Shown here piece after piece: positions 53,060 through 61,066 of a stretch of 64,000 nucleotides of DNA. The number at the start of each line of letters is the position of its first letter. Positions within the stretch are counted from its first letter, which is position 1. A program made the position numbers and the translations under genes. Under the pieces are notes generated by a model. It did not search any database. It was not told the origin of the DNA and saw only the letters and a program-made list of their open reading frames with translations. The stretch is taken from NCBI GenBank assembly GCA_023392535.1, contig JAEVYY010000012.1, positions 5,755-69,754 of the forward strand. Direction: 5' to 3'. Origin of the DNA: Bacillota bacterium. GTDB lineage: Bacteria; Bacillota; Clostridia; Lachnospirales; Lachnospiraceae.

Positions 53060-54271
53060 ATGAAAAAGACAATTTTTAGTATGGCACTGTGCCTGATCCT
53101 GATTTTATCCGGCTGCGCACAAAGAGGCAATGAGACTCCAGAACCTGCACTGAATTCGGAGGACCCGCCTGTACAAACCGGTAGTCCCTCACAATCAGGT
53201 GAAGATATGGCTACTCCCATCACTGTGAGCCAGGCAGATTGGAGTAGCATACAGGGAAAAATCAAAGGCATTTATCCCGCAGGCGGCAGTAAGGTGCTGG
53301 TTCTTGCTGATCAGATGTCACTTTATGACTTGGCAAGCGGAAAGGTGGTTGCTACCGCCAAAGCGCCAACGTTGAGTACGATTCGTGTTTTAGCGCTTGA
53401 TAGTGGTTTTGCCATTGTTGGACAGACAATTTTAGAAAATTCCTCTGGTGGCTTCCTGCAAAGCGACTCCCAGTTTCAATTTCGTGCCATTATATATGAT
53501 AAAGACTTTATATTAAAATCTGAGATTGATATCTCGAAGCTTGTGGCGGACGGTGAATTTCTGAACGATACGGAAGCGATTGCGGTATCCCCCGATGGCA
53601 ACAGCATTGCTTTTGCCACGATGCAGGGCGTAACACTTTATGAGTGTCCGAATAAAAAACGTACCAAACTCATTGATCTGACTGGCGAAGACGAAAAAGC
53701 CTATCTTGGACTTTCTATTATTGAGCAGGTTGGCTTTACAAACAATGGCAGAACCATTGCTTTTAAAGCACAGAGCTTTGATATACCTGCAATAGAAGGC
53801 AAGCCGTCTTTTGGAACAATCGGAAAAATCGATATAGACGGAACCGGATTGGTTAACCAGAAAACAGCAGACTTTGATGCGTATGAGGTAAGTGTGTATG
53901 ATTCCATCCTTCTTGTTGCTGAAAATTTTACGGCATTTACTGGCCGAATTATGGTGGTCGATAACAAATTCGAAAGACAAAAAATCTATAATCTTACAGA
54001 CAAAAGAGAAAGTAAGGGAGTTATTTATGGTTCTGACAACGGTCACTATTTTGCGACCTCTGTTCTGGGGCAGAATGGTTGGACAATTCGAGTATATGAA
54101 ACGGACTCTGGCAATCTTGTAAAGAAAGAAAATATATCCAATGACGGACAGGAGTTATACGGTATCAACGACCCCATGATTTGTGTTTTAGATGATACCA
54201 AAACCTGCATGGTCCTTCTGGGACATAAACAGAAAGATGTTAGTACTAAAATAGCATCCTTTTCCTTTTAA
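53060..54271 (+). CDS. Beta-propeller-like lipoprotein
   Basis: A 403-residue lipoprotein: signal peptide ending LSGC (Cys about 19), a P/S/Q-rich linker to about 60, then repeated blocks of about 45 residues with patterns such as KVLVLADQMSLYDLASGKVV, AVSPDGNSIAFATMQG and KTCMVLLG, as in WD40/TolB-like propellers. No enzyme motif is visible. ATG 53060 is seven bases after AAGGAG; ATG 53054 is too close. With a BlaI-type box upstream it may be an outer-face sensor or scaffold for the BlaI/M56 pair; function unknown. Confidence 0.75.
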   Translation: MKKTIFSMALCLILILSGCAQRGNETPEPALNSEDPPVQTGSPSQSGEDMATPITVSQADWSSIQGKIKGIYPAGGSKVLVLADQMSLYDLASGKVVATAKAPTLSTIRVLALDSGFAIVGQTILENSSGGFLQSDSQFQFRAIIYDKDFILKSEIDISKLVADGEFLNDTEAIAVSPDGNSIAFATMQGVTLYECPNKKRTKLIDLTGEDEKAYLGLSIIEQVGFTNNGRTIAFKAQSFDIPAIEGKPSFGTIGKIDIDGTGLVNQKTADFDAYEVSVYDSILLVAENFTAFTGRIMVVDNKFERQKIYNLTDKRESKGVIYGSDNGHYFATSVLGQNGWTIRVYETDSGNLVKKENISNDGQELYGINDPMICVLDDTKTCMVLLGHKQKDVSTKIASFSF

Positions 54272-54287
54272 TGCTTTGTCCGATAGC

Positions 54288-54398
54288 CTAATACAATTGA
54301 AATGTCATCGTCATAGTATCAAAGTCCATCGTCCATTTGTACTGCTTCAGATAGTTATGGCTGATAATTCCATCTAAAAAGATTTCCAGGATATTTCT
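54288..54398 (-). pseudogene. Remnant of a retropepsin-like aspartic protease gene
   Basis: The minus strand reads RNILEIFLDGIISHNYLKQY then KWTMDFDTMTMTFQLY and a stop at 54288. The pattern DGIIxxxxLKxYKWTxDFxxMTxTF matches the C-terminal end of bacterial retropepsin-like proteins. A stop codon lies directly before it (54399-54401) and no further matching sequence is seen, so only about 37 residues remain. Recognition is from pattern memory. Confidence 0.45.
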
Positions 54399-54444
54399 TT
54401 AGTTAACCTTTAGTCGCCACGGTTTTTAAGAAAAGAATAAAAAA

Positions 54445-54473
54445 TTTACTCCTACAAAGATGTGGGGTATAAT
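54445..54473 (+). promoter_or_regulatory. Promoter of the third regulator/ABC module
   Basis: TTTACT (54445-54450), 17 bases, TATAAT (54468-54473), 35 bases before the start at 54508. The preceding 130 bases hold only the protease remnant and AT-rich sequence. Confidence 0.6.
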
Positions 54474-54507
54474 ACATTTTATATGATTCATGGATAGAGA
54501 GGATACA

Positions 54508-55143
54508 ATGATACAATATTTAAATAAAATCAGACAACCTATTAACATGAAAATAAGTAAAAAGATCACCTATACAGTTATATTTTTACTTGTAGGAATT
54601 GTTTTGGGTATTGTTTCAAAAGCATTAGATGAGACCGCAAGCAATTTATTACCGGCATTTCTTGAGATGCTTGATTTGAGAAATTTCTTTTCTCGTATGG
54701 GGTTTTGGATATTTAGTGGTATTTGTATTTCAATTTATAGTAAGACGCCTCTGCATGCTTCCCTAAATGTTTTTATTTTCTTTGCAGGGATGGTAAGCAG
54801 TTATTATATTTACACGGTTCAGGTCGCAGGTTTTTTTCCAAAATCATATATGATTATTTGGGTCATCATGACAATATTGTCGCCATCCATGGGAGCGATA
54901 TGCTGGTATGCAAAAGGGATACATCCGATGTCAGTGTGTATTTCTGTTATCCTATTCATGATGATGGCACGGCAGGCATTTTCTTTTGGACTTTGGTACT
55001 TTGATATCAAGTACATGCTAGAGTTGTTGCTATTGGGTGCGACAATTGGTGTATTGTACAAAACTAAAAGACAGATTTTGACAGTCATAGGTGCAGGAAT
55101 GCTTCTGTTCTTTGCGACTTCTCCATTTCACCTATTAGGCTGA
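54508..55143 (+). CDS. Unrecognised membrane protein heading module 3
   Basis: A 211-residue protein with six likely membrane segments (near 14-34, 53-75, 80-100, 105-128, 132-150, 160-205). ATG 54508 is six bases after AGAGAGG; an ATG at 54490 lies before that site. It has few charged residues in the loops and no motif I know. It precedes the response regulator by 21 bases, so it is probably co-expressed and could be an accessory sensor or immunity protein. Function unknown. Confidence 0.7.
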   Translation: MIQYLNKIRQPINMKISKKITYTVIFLLVGIVLGIVSKALDETASNLLPAFLEMLDLRNFFSRMGFWIFSGICISIYSKTPLHASLNVFIFFAGMVSSYYIYTVQVAGFFPKSYMIIWVIMTILSPSMGAICWYAKGIHPMSVCISVILFMMMARQAFSFGLWYFDIKYMLELLLLGATIGVLYKTKRQILTVIGAGMLLFFATSPFHLLG

Positions 55144-55164
55144 GACAGAAAGCAGGTGATGAAA

Positions 55165-55869
55165 ATGAATAGTAAAATCTTATTGGTAGATGACGAAAAG
55201 GACATAGTAGACTTAATACAAGAAGTATTGCAGCAAGATGGCTTTCAGACCATTCAGAAAGCATATAAGGGACTGGATGCGTTACGAATTTGTCGGGAAT
55301 TTCAGCCTGACGTGGTTGTGTTAGATGTTATGCTTCCAGACCTTGACGGCTTAGAGGTGTGCAAAAAAATACGGGAATTTTCCTATTGTTCTATTCTGTT
55401 CCTTTCCTCAAAAAATGATGATATTGATAAAATCCTTGGCCTTTCCAGCGGCGGTGATGATTACATTACCAAACCTTTCAGCCCACGGGAAGTTGTTTTC
55501 CGTATTAAAGCGCAGCTTCGCCGTCAACAGTATCAGGTCACACAAGATTCATGCATTAACGATACTTTGCGTGTCGGCCCTCTTTCTCTCGATAGGGAAA
55601 GCTGTCGGGCTTATAAGTCAGGACAGGAAATCAGCCTGACTGGACGTGAATTTCTGCTTTTGTCTTATCTAATGGAGAACGCCGATAAAATTATCAGCAA
55701 AGAACGTTTATATGAACAGGTTTGGGGCCAATACAGCAGCATTTGTGATAATACCATTATGGTTCATATCCGCCATATCCGGGAAAAGATAGAGGATACT
55801 CCCTCAAACCCCAGACAGCTTATTACGGTGAAGGGCTTGGGGTACAAGTTAAAGAAAAGGACTGATTAG
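55165..55869 (+). CDS. OmpR-type response regulator of module 3
   Basis: A 234-residue regulator: receiver (SKILLVDDEKDIVDL; Asp in VVVLDVMLPDLDG; Lys in YITKPFSPRE) and winged helix (LTGREFLLLSYL; TVKGLGYKLK). ATG 55165 is eight bases after GCAGG; GTG 55156 and ATG 55159 lie too close. The kinase starts on the base after its stop. The TTAAGGTT repeats at 57279-57296 are its likely site. Confidence 0.92.
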   Translation: MNSKILLVDDEKDIVDLIQEVLQQDGFQTIQKAYKGLDALRICREFQPDVVVLDVMLPDLDGLEVCKKIREFSYCSILFLSSKNDDIDKILGLSSGGDDYITKPFSPREVVFRIKAQLRRQQYQVTQDSCINDTLRVGPLSLDRESCRAYKSGQEISLTGREFLLLSYLMENADKIISKERLYEQVWGQYSSICDNTIMVHIRHIREKIEDTPSNPRQLITVKGLGYKLKKRTD

Positions 55870-57282
55870 ATGAAAAAATCCGGCTATCGCACAATTTTTC
55901 ATATTTACCTGATTTTCTTCTTTTCGCTGCTTGGGGCGATTGTCGCAGCGACTGGTCTTTTCTATTTATTAGTTACCGTTCAAACACCAGGTGGCTCCAC
56001 GATAAAGAGCGATTGGCCGAAATCATTTACAGAGGATTTCAGGGCTCAAATTATTTTTATTGATGATAGACCACAGGTCAAACAAAGCGGAATAAAACTG
56101 TTGCAGGAGAACGAAATCGGGCTGCAAATTTTAGATGATTCCGGCTATGAAATATGCAGCTTTCAAAAACCCGAACAGGCTGATGATACTTATTCCGACA
56201 AGGAGCTTTTGCATCTTTACCAAACAGGACAAATAGGAGATGGCGAAATCACTTCTTTTATCGGAACGGTTACAAATAATGGAAACGACTATGCGTATAT
56301 CCTCCATTTTCCTGTAAAAATCTCAAAGATAACCATGTATTTAAATGCAGAAAAATTTACAGGTGGGAAAACAATTATCATTCTTCTTTTTTGTATACTA
56401 TTTGCAGTGGTTCTTGTTTCTGGGATTATCTATGGATTTTGGACAACGCGGATGATGGGGCGTCTAACCGCTTCTATCAGGGAGATCGCAACACGCAGTT
56501 ATCTTCCCTTCCAAGCTCACGGCGCTTTCAGTGACATATATGACAGTTTAAACACCTTGGACACAGAGATTAAAGCAAGCGATAGATTGCGGGAGCAGAC
56601 AGAAAAAATGCGCAAGGAATGGATTGCCAACATCACCCATGATCTGAAAACGCCTTTATCGCCCATGAAAGGCTATGCTGAACTATTACAGGAGCATGGC
56701 GGCAGAACTGAGGAACAATGTAAGCGGTATGCACAGGTCATGCTAAAAAATGTTGCTTATATGGAAACACTGATTGACGATTTGAAATTAACCTATCAAT
56801 TAGAAAATGGCATGATTCCCTTGAAGCGGCAGGAGCATAATTTCAACCGTTTTTTAAAAGAATTGGTAATTGATATTTTAAACAATCCCGAATATGAGTG
56901 TCGTACCATTGATTTTGAAACTACTGAAGAAACGGTTTCATTTTCTTTCGATCAAACGCTCTTGACAAGAGCCTTTCAGAATTTAATCATTAACGCATTT
57001 GTGCACGGGAATGAAAATACGGAAGTCACCCTGCAAACTTCCATTTCTGATACCATCCTTCAAGTTATTGTGTCTGATAATGGAAAAGGAATGACGGCAG
57101 AGGAAGCAGGCTCGCTCTTTGAGCGTTACTATCGGGGAAGCAGCACGGAGCATAAGCCGGAAGGAACAGGTTTGGGGTTGGCCATTTCCAAAAGCATTGT
57201 TGAACTTCATGGAGGAACAATATCCGTATTCAGCATACCCGGGAATGGGACGGCTTTTCAGATACAGTTTCCCATAAATTAA
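55870..57282 (+). CDS. Sensor histidine kinase of module 3, VanS-like
   Basis: A 470-residue membrane kinase: segment 1 (about 9-33), outer domain (about 34-165), segment 2 (about 168-190), HAMP, HisKA (WIANITHDLKTPLSPMKGY, His near 258) and HATPase_c (NLIINAFVHGN, DNGKGMTAEEA, GTGLGLAIS). Unlike the kinases at 31.7 and 47.6 kb it has a sizeable outer domain, so it may bind a signal directly. Its stop overlaps the first TTAAGGTT repeat. Confidence 0.92.
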   Translation: MKKSGYRTIFHIYLIFFFSLLGAIVAATGLFYLLVTVQTPGGSTIKSDWPKSFTEDFRAQIIFIDDRPQVKQSGIKLLQENEIGLQILDDSGYEICSFQKPEQADDTYSDKELLHLYQTGQIGDGEITSFIGTVTNNGNDYAYILHFPVKISKITMYLNAEKFTGGKTIIILLFCILFAVVLVSGIIYGFWTTRMMGRLTASIREIATRSYLPFQAHGAFSDIYDSLNTLDTEIKASDRLREQTEKMRKEWIANITHDLKTPLSPMKGYAELLQEHGGRTEEQCKRYAQVMLKNVAYMETLIDDLKLTYQLENGMIPLKRQEHNFNRFLKELVIDILNNPEYECRTIDFETTEETVSFSFDQTLLTRAFQNLIINAFVHGNENTEVTLQTSISDTILQVIVSDNGKGMTAEEAGSLFERYYRGSSTEHKPEGTGLGLAISKSIVELHGGTISVFSIPGNGTAFQIQFPIN

Positions 57283-57296
57283 GGTTATTTAAGGTT
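57279..57296 (+). promoter_or_regulatory. TTAAGGTT direct repeats after the module 3 kinase
   Basis: TTAAGGTT at 57279 and 57289 (10-bp period), with a third copy at 57311, 22 bases further, inside a terminator stem. The sequence closely matches the repeats at 30883. It is a candidate response-regulator site for the transporter genes. Confidence 0.5.
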
Positions 57297-57312
57297 GCCT
57301 GAAAAATAGATT

Positions 57313-57360
57313 AAGGTTGACAGTTTATCATTTGATTATGATAGCTGCCAACCTTTTTTT
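57313..57360 (+). terminator. Terminator between kinase and transporter of module 3
   Basis: AAGGTTG-a-CAG with TTTATCA (57313-57330) pairs with TGATAG and CTG-c-CAACCTT (57339-57355), then a run of T. It separates regulator and transporter transcripts, as in module 2. Confidence 0.82.
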
Positions 57361-57437
57361 AGAGATTGGATCTGTTGAGAAAACGCATTGGAATAGGTGT
57401 CTATAGAGTCTATCTTCAATAGAAAGCAGGTATTTAA

Positions 57438-59918
57438 TTGAAAATTATATGGAAATACATTCTGACGAATGTAAAAGAACGCAAAACAAGAACAGCCGTT
57501 ATGCTGCTGTCAATACTTCTATCTACAACATTGTTGTTTGTGTCTTTTTCTATTGGTGCGTCCTATGAAAGCGCACAGCGGAAAATGGCACAGGGCATGG
57601 CGGGGAGTGCAACGATTTCCGTTACCGCCGCAGATGACAGGAATGCAATTGATATCCGTAAAATTCCCGATTTATCCTCTATTGAAGTAAGTGTGGGTAT
57701 GCTGGAGGAAAGTTCCTTATATCACGAAAATGGCTATTACGAAACGGTTGACCTGATCGCTGCCGACCTCTCTAAGCTTAACCAAATCAATCAACCGCGC
57801 TTGCTAGAGGATGGAGAAATCACGGACTTATCTGGTAGCAAGATTATTCTGCCGGATCGATTTACTTCAAAATATGGAATTGAAAAAGGCGATACCATTA
57901 CCTTGCAAATCAAGGGAACCCCTGTCAGCTTTGAAGTAGCGGAAATTGCCGCCTATGATACTGTTTTTCTGAGGCATACAAGGGGAGCAACCGCTCTTTT
58001 ACCTCTTTCCACATTGACTGTACTTTTAGGGCAAACAGATGGATACAGCGAGATTCTAATAAAACCCTCAGAAGGTGTCTCTACCGGTGATCTGATAAGT
58101 GAGCTGACGGCGGCGCTTCCTGACAGCGGCTATCAGGTATCCGAGATTGTAAATGAAGCACAGATTACAGCCGATGCAAGGCAAAAATCTATGCCGTTCT
58201 TCCTAATTAGCTTTTTCTCTCTGACTATCAGTATCTTTATCATTTACAGCAGCTATAAAGTAATTACATTAGACCGACTGCCAGTAATCGGAACGTTTCG
58301 CAGCATTGGAGCGACCCAAAAAGCGGTTACCCGCATTCTTCTTTTGGAAAGCTTGCTCTATGGAGGCATAGGGGGACTGATTGGTATTCCGGTCGGAATG
58401 TTTGTACTGAAATTGATTTTACAGGGCATGGGACAATCCCTTACGCAGGGAATTGAAATCCCCGTTGTCATTTCCCCGTTTGGTATCATGATTTCCTTTA
58501 TTGTGGCTATTGCCGTTTCTCTGCTGAGTGCATGGCTTCCGGTACGCCGGGCAAGCCGCCTGCCAATCAAGGACGTTGTGCTTGGAACGGTAGAGGAAAA
58601 ACGTGTTCCCCGCCGTTTTATCGTTGGGATTGGAATTGTCCTGTTTTTGTTTTCTGTTTTTCTGCCAAAGATTGTTTCTGTAAATATGTTATATCTGGCG
58701 GGTGGTTTCTCCCTGTTGGGACTCATTGCCGCAACGATACTTGTCATTCCTCTTATGACAAATCTGATTTCCATGGGACTGGAACACTTGTATGGCCTGA
58801 TTTTTGGAAATGAAGGCAGACTTGCTGCCCGGAACATGCGAGACAACAAAAGCATTGCACAAAATATTACACTGCTTTTTATCAGTATTTCCGCAGTCAT
58901 AGCAATCAGTGTTGTGGGGAATTTTGTAACCACCTATATTAGCGACGTATTTAACGGTGCAGAGTTAGAAGGTTTTGCAGACGGACAGATGGAGCCGGAC
59001 TTTGTAGAGAAGGTGAAAAACATAGATGGCATTGAAAAGGTACTGCCCCTGTTTGTGTTTAAGAATGAGGCGAGAGGGAACGGTATTACCTTTTCAAGAC
59101 TTGAAGCAACGGACAATCTGGAATGGTATAGCTCTATGATGGCACTTCACTACACAGAAAGCAGTATGCAGGAACAAGTATTTTCCGCATTTGCCGCAAA
59201 ACGATCCATTCTATTAAGCGAAAGCTGTATAGAACGGACGGGATTTTCCGTGGGCGATACGCTCACCCTGTCAAAGGGAACTGCAACGAACTCATATGTT
59301 GTAGTCGGCAGTTTCAAGTCGAGGGCAACGGATGTGGAAGCGGTAATTCCTTCGGCCTATGCAGCTTCTGACTTTGGCAAGACAATCTATGGCTTTTTAG
59401 CCTATACTGCCGCTGACCCCGATGCAATCATGGTGCAAATCCGCGATTTGTTCGGAGATACCTCGAATTGGAGCCGGACGGTAGAGGAATTTAATACGGA
59501 CGCTCTTTCCACGGTAGGAGCCTTTTTGCAACCTATGCACAGCATGACCTACTTCATTCTGTTGCTGGCAACGGTGGGCGTTATCAATAATTTGCTGATT
59601 AATTATATGCAAAAGCGCCGTGCAATCGCCATGTATAAATCCATTGGTTTAAGCAACCGGCAGAATAGAAAGATGACTTTGATTGAGGGCTTTTCATCCG
59701 GTCTGATTGGCGCAGTAATCGCGATCTTCGTTTCCTATATGGAAATACAAACGATTTTTCTTGTGGCTGGCCCGAAAATCTCTATGGCTCCGGAACTTAG
59801 TACCAAGACATTTCTCATGGCCGGAGCTATGGGAATACTGGTTACCTTGCTGGGCTCCGTTGTTCCGATATTCAAAAGCCGTCAGATGAACTTAGTAAAA
59901 GAAATCAAATTTGAATAA
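57438..59918 (+). CDS. FtsX-type ABC permease of module 3
   Basis: An 826-residue permease with two FtsX-like halves: segment 1 (about 17-40), outer domain (about 45-250), segments near 255-380, a central pair near 395-440, a second outer domain (about 500-690) and three closing segments. Start TTG 57438 after AGCAGG; no ATG competes. Each half shows the family pattern (RSIGATQKAVTRILLLESLL; KSIGLSNRQNRKMTLIEG). It is larger than, but built like, the permease at 32.8 kb. Likely exports or removes a membrane-active compound; substrate unknown. Confidence 0.88.
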   Translation: MKIIWKYILTNVKERKTRTAVMLLSILLSTTLLFVSFSIGASYESAQRKMAQGMAGSATISVTAADDRNAIDIRKIPDLSSIEVSVGMLEESSLYHENGYYETVDLIAADLSKLNQINQPRLLEDGEITDLSGSKIILPDRFTSKYGIEKGDTITLQIKGTPVSFEVAEIAAYDTVFLRHTRGATALLPLSTLTVLLGQTDGYSEILIKPSEGVSTGDLISELTAALPDSGYQVSEIVNEAQITADARQKSMPFFLISFFSLTISIFIIYSSYKVITLDRLPVIGTFRSIGATQKAVTRILLLESLLYGGIGGLIGIPVGMFVLKLILQGMGQSLTQGIEIPVVISPFGIMISFIVAIAVSLLSAWLPVRRASRLPIKDVVLGTVEEKRVPRRFIVGIGIVLFLFSVFLPKIVSVNMLYLAGGFSLLGLIAATILVIPLMTNLISMGLEHLYGLIFGNEGRLAARNMRDNKSIAQNITLLFISISAVIAISVVGNFVTTYISDVFNGAELEGFADGQMEPDFVEKVKNIDGIEKVLPLFVFKNEARGNGITFSRLEATDNLEWYSSMMALHYTESSMQEQVFSAFAAKRSILLSESCIERTGFSVGDTLTLSKGTATNSYVVVGSFKSRATDVEAVIPSAYAASDFGKTIYGFLAYTAADPDAIMVQIRDLFGDTSNWSRTVEEFNTDALSTVGAFLQPMHSMTYFILLLATVGVINNLLINYMQKRRAIAMYKSIGLSNRQNRKMTLIEGFSSGLIGAVIAIFVSYMEIQTIFLVAGPKISMAPELSTKTFLMAGAMGILVTLLGSVVPIFKSRQMNLVKEIKFE

Positions 59919-59941
59919 AAGTGAGATTGGAGGTTTTACAG

Positions 59942-60628
59942 ATGAAACCATGCGTTGGTAATATTGCCGTTGAGGTCAAACATATTGTGAAAGATTTTAA
60001 GGTTGGCAATACCATAACAAAGGTATTGAAAGACGTATCCTTGCAGGTTGTACAGGGAGAATTTGTATCCATCATGGGAGCATCCGGCTCCGGAAAAAGC
60101 ACGCTCCTTTATATTCTTGGGGGTCTGGACGCTCCGACGGGCGGCGCCGTTCGTATCAACGGCACCGAGATATCCCACTTGGAAGATGAAAAAATGAGCA
60201 GGATACGGCGGCAGAACATAGGCTTTGTATTTCAGTTCTACAATCTTATTCCTAACTTAAATGTGGAAGAAAACATTATGCTCCCCTTGCTTCTGGATGG
60301 CAAGAAAATAAGGGATTACAAGAAACAATTAAATCACATCTTAGAAGTGGTGGGCTTATCTGACAGGCGCAGGCATACTCCCCGCGAATTGTCAGGAGGA
60401 CAACAGCAGCGCGTAGCGATCGCCCGCGCATTGGTCGCAAATCCAGAAATTTTATTTGCAGATGAACCGACTGGAAATTTGGACAGCAATACAGGAGCGG
60501 AAATTATGCACCTGTTACGCGACATTAACCGGGAAAGTAAACAGACCATTATCATGGTAACACATTCGCCGGAAGCTGCCAAAAGCAGCAGCCGGGTCAT
60601 TACAGTCAAAGACGGAGTCATTGAATAA
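59942..60628 (+). CDS. ABC transporter ATPase of module 3 (LolD/MacB type)
   Basis: A 228-residue ATPase: Walker A GASGSGKST, Q-loop FVFQFYNLIPNL, signature LSGGQQQRVAI, Walker B ILFADEPTGNLDS, switch IMVTHS. ATG 59942 is nine bases after GGAGG; an in-frame GTG at 59921 lies before that site. It follows the permease gene and ends the accessory region; the tRNA-Ser gene lies 100 bases on, on the other strand. Confidence 0.94.
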   Translation: MKPCVGNIAVEVKHIVKDFKVGNTITKVLKDVSLQVVQGEFVSIMGASGSGKSTLLYILGGLDAPTGGAVRINGTEISHLEDEKMSRIRRQNIGFVFQFYNLIPNLNVEENIMLPLLLDGKKIRDYKKQLNHILEVVGLSDRRRHTPRELSGGQQQRVAIARALVANPEILFADEPTGNLDSNTGAEIMHLLRDINRESKQTIIMVTHSPEAAKSSSRVITVKDGVIE

Positions 60629-60682
60629 GCCATTCCAATTCCTGAGTAGGCATAAGGATAAAAGAAAAGCAGCGAAGCATCA

Positions 60683-60723
60683 AAAAAAAAAAACCCGCAC
60701 AGAACGTTTTCCTGTGCGGGTTT
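60683..60723 (-). terminator. Terminator of the tRNA-Ser gene (minus strand)
   Basis: Perfect 12-base arms AAACCCGCACAG (60691-60702) and CTGTGCGGGTTT (60712-60723). On the minus strand a long T run follows the stem (complement of the A run 60682-60693). Confidence 0.88.
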
Positions 60724-60727
60724 ATGA

Positions 60728-60813
60728 CGGAGACGGAGGGATTCGAACCCTCGTGCCCCGGAGGGCTAACGCATTTCGAGTGCGCCCCGTTATGACCACT
60801 TCGATACGTCTCC
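60728..60813 (-). tRNA. tRNA-Ser, anticodon CGA
   Basis: Read on the minus strand: acceptor GGAGACG (60813-60807) pairs with CGTCTCC (60735-60729), discriminator G at 60728. The anticodon loop CTCGAAA has anticodon CGA (reads UCG). The long variable arm and the T arm GGGTTCGAATCCC confirm a class II serine tRNA. CCA is not encoded. Its 3' end faces the accessory region. Confidence 0.96.
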
Positions 60814-60851
60814 ATTTTAATTACTGTAGTTTTCAAAAAGCTACAAAAGGT

Positions 60852-60881
60852 ATTATAATATGGTTTGAATGAAATAGTCAA
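60852..60881 (-). promoter_or_regulatory. Promoter of the tRNA-Ser gene
   Basis: On the minus strand TTGACT (complement of 60876-60881), 18 bases and TATAAT (complement of 60852-60857), about 40 bases before the tRNA. Confidence 0.65.
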
Positions 60882-60951
60882 TCGTAACCTAGATATTTAA
60901 TCAATAATTTGTTACCAAAAAGACATGAGGCTTTATGGAAGGAATAAATTG

Positions 60952-60980
60952 TTGAGGTAAGGTACAAAATAGAGTATAAT
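60952..60980 (+). promoter_or_regulatory. Promoter of the phosphofructokinase gene
   Basis: TTGAGG (60952-60957), 17 bases, TATAAT (60975-60980). An approximately 85-base leader follows to the start at 61067, ending in AGGAGG. Confidence 0.68.
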
Positions 60981-61066
60981 CATTACATATGAAAAGTAAT
61001 AAAAATGAAATATATAGCAAGTGGAATGTCAGCACAGAGAAAAGCAACGTACTTAGGAGGCCTTAG

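Noticed and set aside
58358..58933. 191-codon open frame on the minus strand
   Set aside because: Shadow of the module 3 permease gene; serine- and proline-rich translation without domains and no ribosome site of note.
60728..60813. tRNA-Ser as the attachment site of a large island
   Set aside because: Its 3' end faces the accessory block, but I found no second copy of that 3' end elsewhere in the window and no integrase beside it. Mentioned only as the edge of the block.
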